From assembly GCA_021821425.1 (NCBI GenBank), contig JAKACL010000161.1, positions 1 to 6,801 of the forward strand: DNA of 6,801 nt, given 5' to 3'. Below are positions 6,450-6,801 of the stretch, one piece after another. Positions within the stretch are counted from its first letter, which is position 1. Every line of letters begins with the position of its first letter. The DNA is from Pseudomonadota bacterium. Lineage in GTDB: Bacteria > Pseudomonadota > Gammaproteobacteria > Burkholderiales > Thiobacillaceae. Both the position numbers and the translations under genes were made by a program. The notes below the pieces were generated by a model. The model was not told the origin of the DNA and did no database searches. It saw nothing but the letters and a program-made list of their open reading frames with translations.

Positions 6450-6568
6450 CCGGAAATCGAGCCTGCCGGGCGGGCGGCAAAGAACTCGCCCCGCTTTTTT
6501 TGTATTTCGAAGGTGAGCGGGGCTCAGACACCTTTGCCGCTGATCCGCCCGGCAGGCTCAATTTCCGG
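6450..6568. repeat. Long nested inverted repeat (119 bases)
   Basis: Three nested stems are present. Outer arms of 24 bases, 6450-6473 and 6545-6568, pair with a single mismatch (C6458 opposite A6560). They continue into a 9-bp stem, GCGGCAAAG at 6474-6482 with CTTTGCCGC at 6532-6540, leaving TGAT (6541-6544) bulged. After an internal loop, GCCCCGCT at 6488-6495 pairs with AGCGGGGC at 6516-6523 around a 20-base loop. That gives about 40 base pairs in a single strand, far more than an ordinary terminator. It resembles a dispersed intergenic repeat or small non-autonomous element; no flanking target duplication was recognised. Confidence 0.85.
6470..6501 (+). terminator. Candidate Rho-independent terminator
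   Basis: GCGGGCG at 6470-6476 can pair with 6487-6494 (one bulged C) across a ten-base loop, immediately followed by seven T residues at 6495-6501. This is the only GC stem plus T-run on the + strand after the cyclase gene and could end its transcript about 230 bases beyond the stop. The same bases also form the larger nested inverted repeat, so the terminator fold competes with it. Confidence 0.35.
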
Positions 6569-6587
6569 CGGGACTGAGAGGGGCGAC

Positions 6588-6699
6588 AAGTCAAAACCAG
6601 GTCGGTGGTGACGGGGCGACTTGTGTGCTTGTGGAGCCCCACTGCGAAGCGCTCGATCCGGTTCGCGACGGCTGCTCACAGTCACACTGGTTTTGACTT
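6588..6699. repeat. 13-bp inverted repeat with an 86-base spacer
   Basis: AAGTCAAAACCAG at 6588-6600 is the exact reverse complement of CTGGTTTTGACTT at 6687-6699. A shorter alternative pairing, ACAAGTC at 6586-6592 with GACTTGT at 6618-6624, uses the same left arm. The arms lie symmetrically between the two oppositely oriented palindrome modules, so the whole stretch 6516-6770 reads as one large imperfect inverted repeat centred near base 6643. Confidence 0.75.
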
Positions 6700-6714
6700 T
6701 CTTCCCCTTACAGA

Positions 6715-6770
6715 CCCGCCGAAGATCAAGTGTGTCGGGTGGATCAGCGGCAAAGGTGTTTGAGCCCCGC
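6715..6770 (-). repeat. Inverted, diverged copy of the palindrome's right half
   Basis: Bases 6741-6770 match the reverse complement of 6517-6546 at 29 of 30 positions. Going outward, 6715-6740 still resembles the reverse complement of 6547-6572 (shared CCCGCCG, and TGTCGGGT against TGCCGGGC) but is diverged. The left half of this second copy would lie beyond an A-rich stretch, past the end of the window. Confidence 0.75.
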
Positions 6771-6801
6771 CCACAAAAAACAAATTAAAAACATCAAAGG
6801 C

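Larger units (their letters stand above)
6241..6801. other. Gene-free, repeat-rich intergenic region
   Basis: From the cyclase stop to the end of the window no frame shows a recognisable protein; the two short frames here run through inverted repeats. The first 120 bases hold only small stems: GGCCTG/CAGGCC at 6244-6256, GGCGCC at 6281-6286 pairing with 6308-6313, and GCCGGG/CCCGGC at 6360-6365 and 6371-6376. From about 6380 the sequence is a succession of larger inverted repeats, listed separately. The last 30 bases are A-rich. Base composition swings between homopurine/A-rich and very GC-rich blocks, unlike the neighbouring genes. Confidence 0.8.

Noticed and set aside
6357..6642. Short frames of 84 (+) and 68 (-) codons in the terminal intergenic region
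   Set aside because: Both run straight through the inverted repeats and have no start-site support. Their peptides (with K-K-V-T-K-E-K-A) are the typical spurious translation of this kind of repeat.
6382..6801. CRISPR array
   Set aside because: The repeats are inverted and unequal in length, without regularly spaced direct repeats or cas genes.

Overview
This is a GC-rich window in which every convincing gene lies on the + strand. It reads like chromosomal DNA of a betaproteobacterium. I infer this from codon and base usage, the gene families and the style of the intergenic repeats; no rRNA or other taxonomic marker is present, so the assignment is moderate at best.

Layout. Bases 1-4354 hold a six-gene, fully overlapping operon whose 5' end lies outside the window. 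The genes are a 5'-truncated Cfa-like SAM-dependent fatty-acid methyltransferase, an exported chalcone-isomerase-fold protein, a MelB-like (GPH-type) membrane transporter, a DUF3833 lipoprotein, a classical short-chain dehydrogenase/reductase and an NTF2/SnoaL-like protein. Each start codon overlaps the previous stop (11, 4, 7, 4 and 4 bases), which implies one translationally coupled transcript. The set matches a conserved proteobacterial lipid-modification cluster that usually also carries a flavin amine-oxidase-like protein and DUF1365. In several lineages that cluster is controlled by an ECF sigma/ChrR pair responding to singlet oxygen, and in alphaproteobacteria related methyltransferase and flavoprotein genes make methylated and furan fatty acids. 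Those partner genes would be expected left of base 1. The methyltransferase differs from cyclopropane synthase at two active-site positions, so its product may not be a cyclopropane.

Bases 4355-4477 are a short spacer with a -10-like box and a perfect 10-bp palindrome just before the next start. Bases 4478-6240 hold a two-gene unit: a cytoplasmic SUMF1/FGE-fold protein lacking one of the two catalytic cysteines of true formylglycine-generating enzymes, then, five bases later, a DgcZ-type diguanylate cyclase with an N-terminal zinc-binding CZB domain. The cyclase probably couples zinc status to c-di-GMP.

Bases 6241-6801 contain no credible gene. They hold a dense composite of inverted repeats: a hairpin at 6382-6415, a long branched palindrome at 6450-6568, 13-bp inverted arms at 6588-6600 and 6687-6699, and an inverted partial copy of the palindrome's right half at 6715-6770. 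This looks like a non-coding dispersed repeat that continues past the window edge, and it is the least explained part of the sequence. No CRISPR array, tRNA, rRNA, transposase or phage gene was seen.
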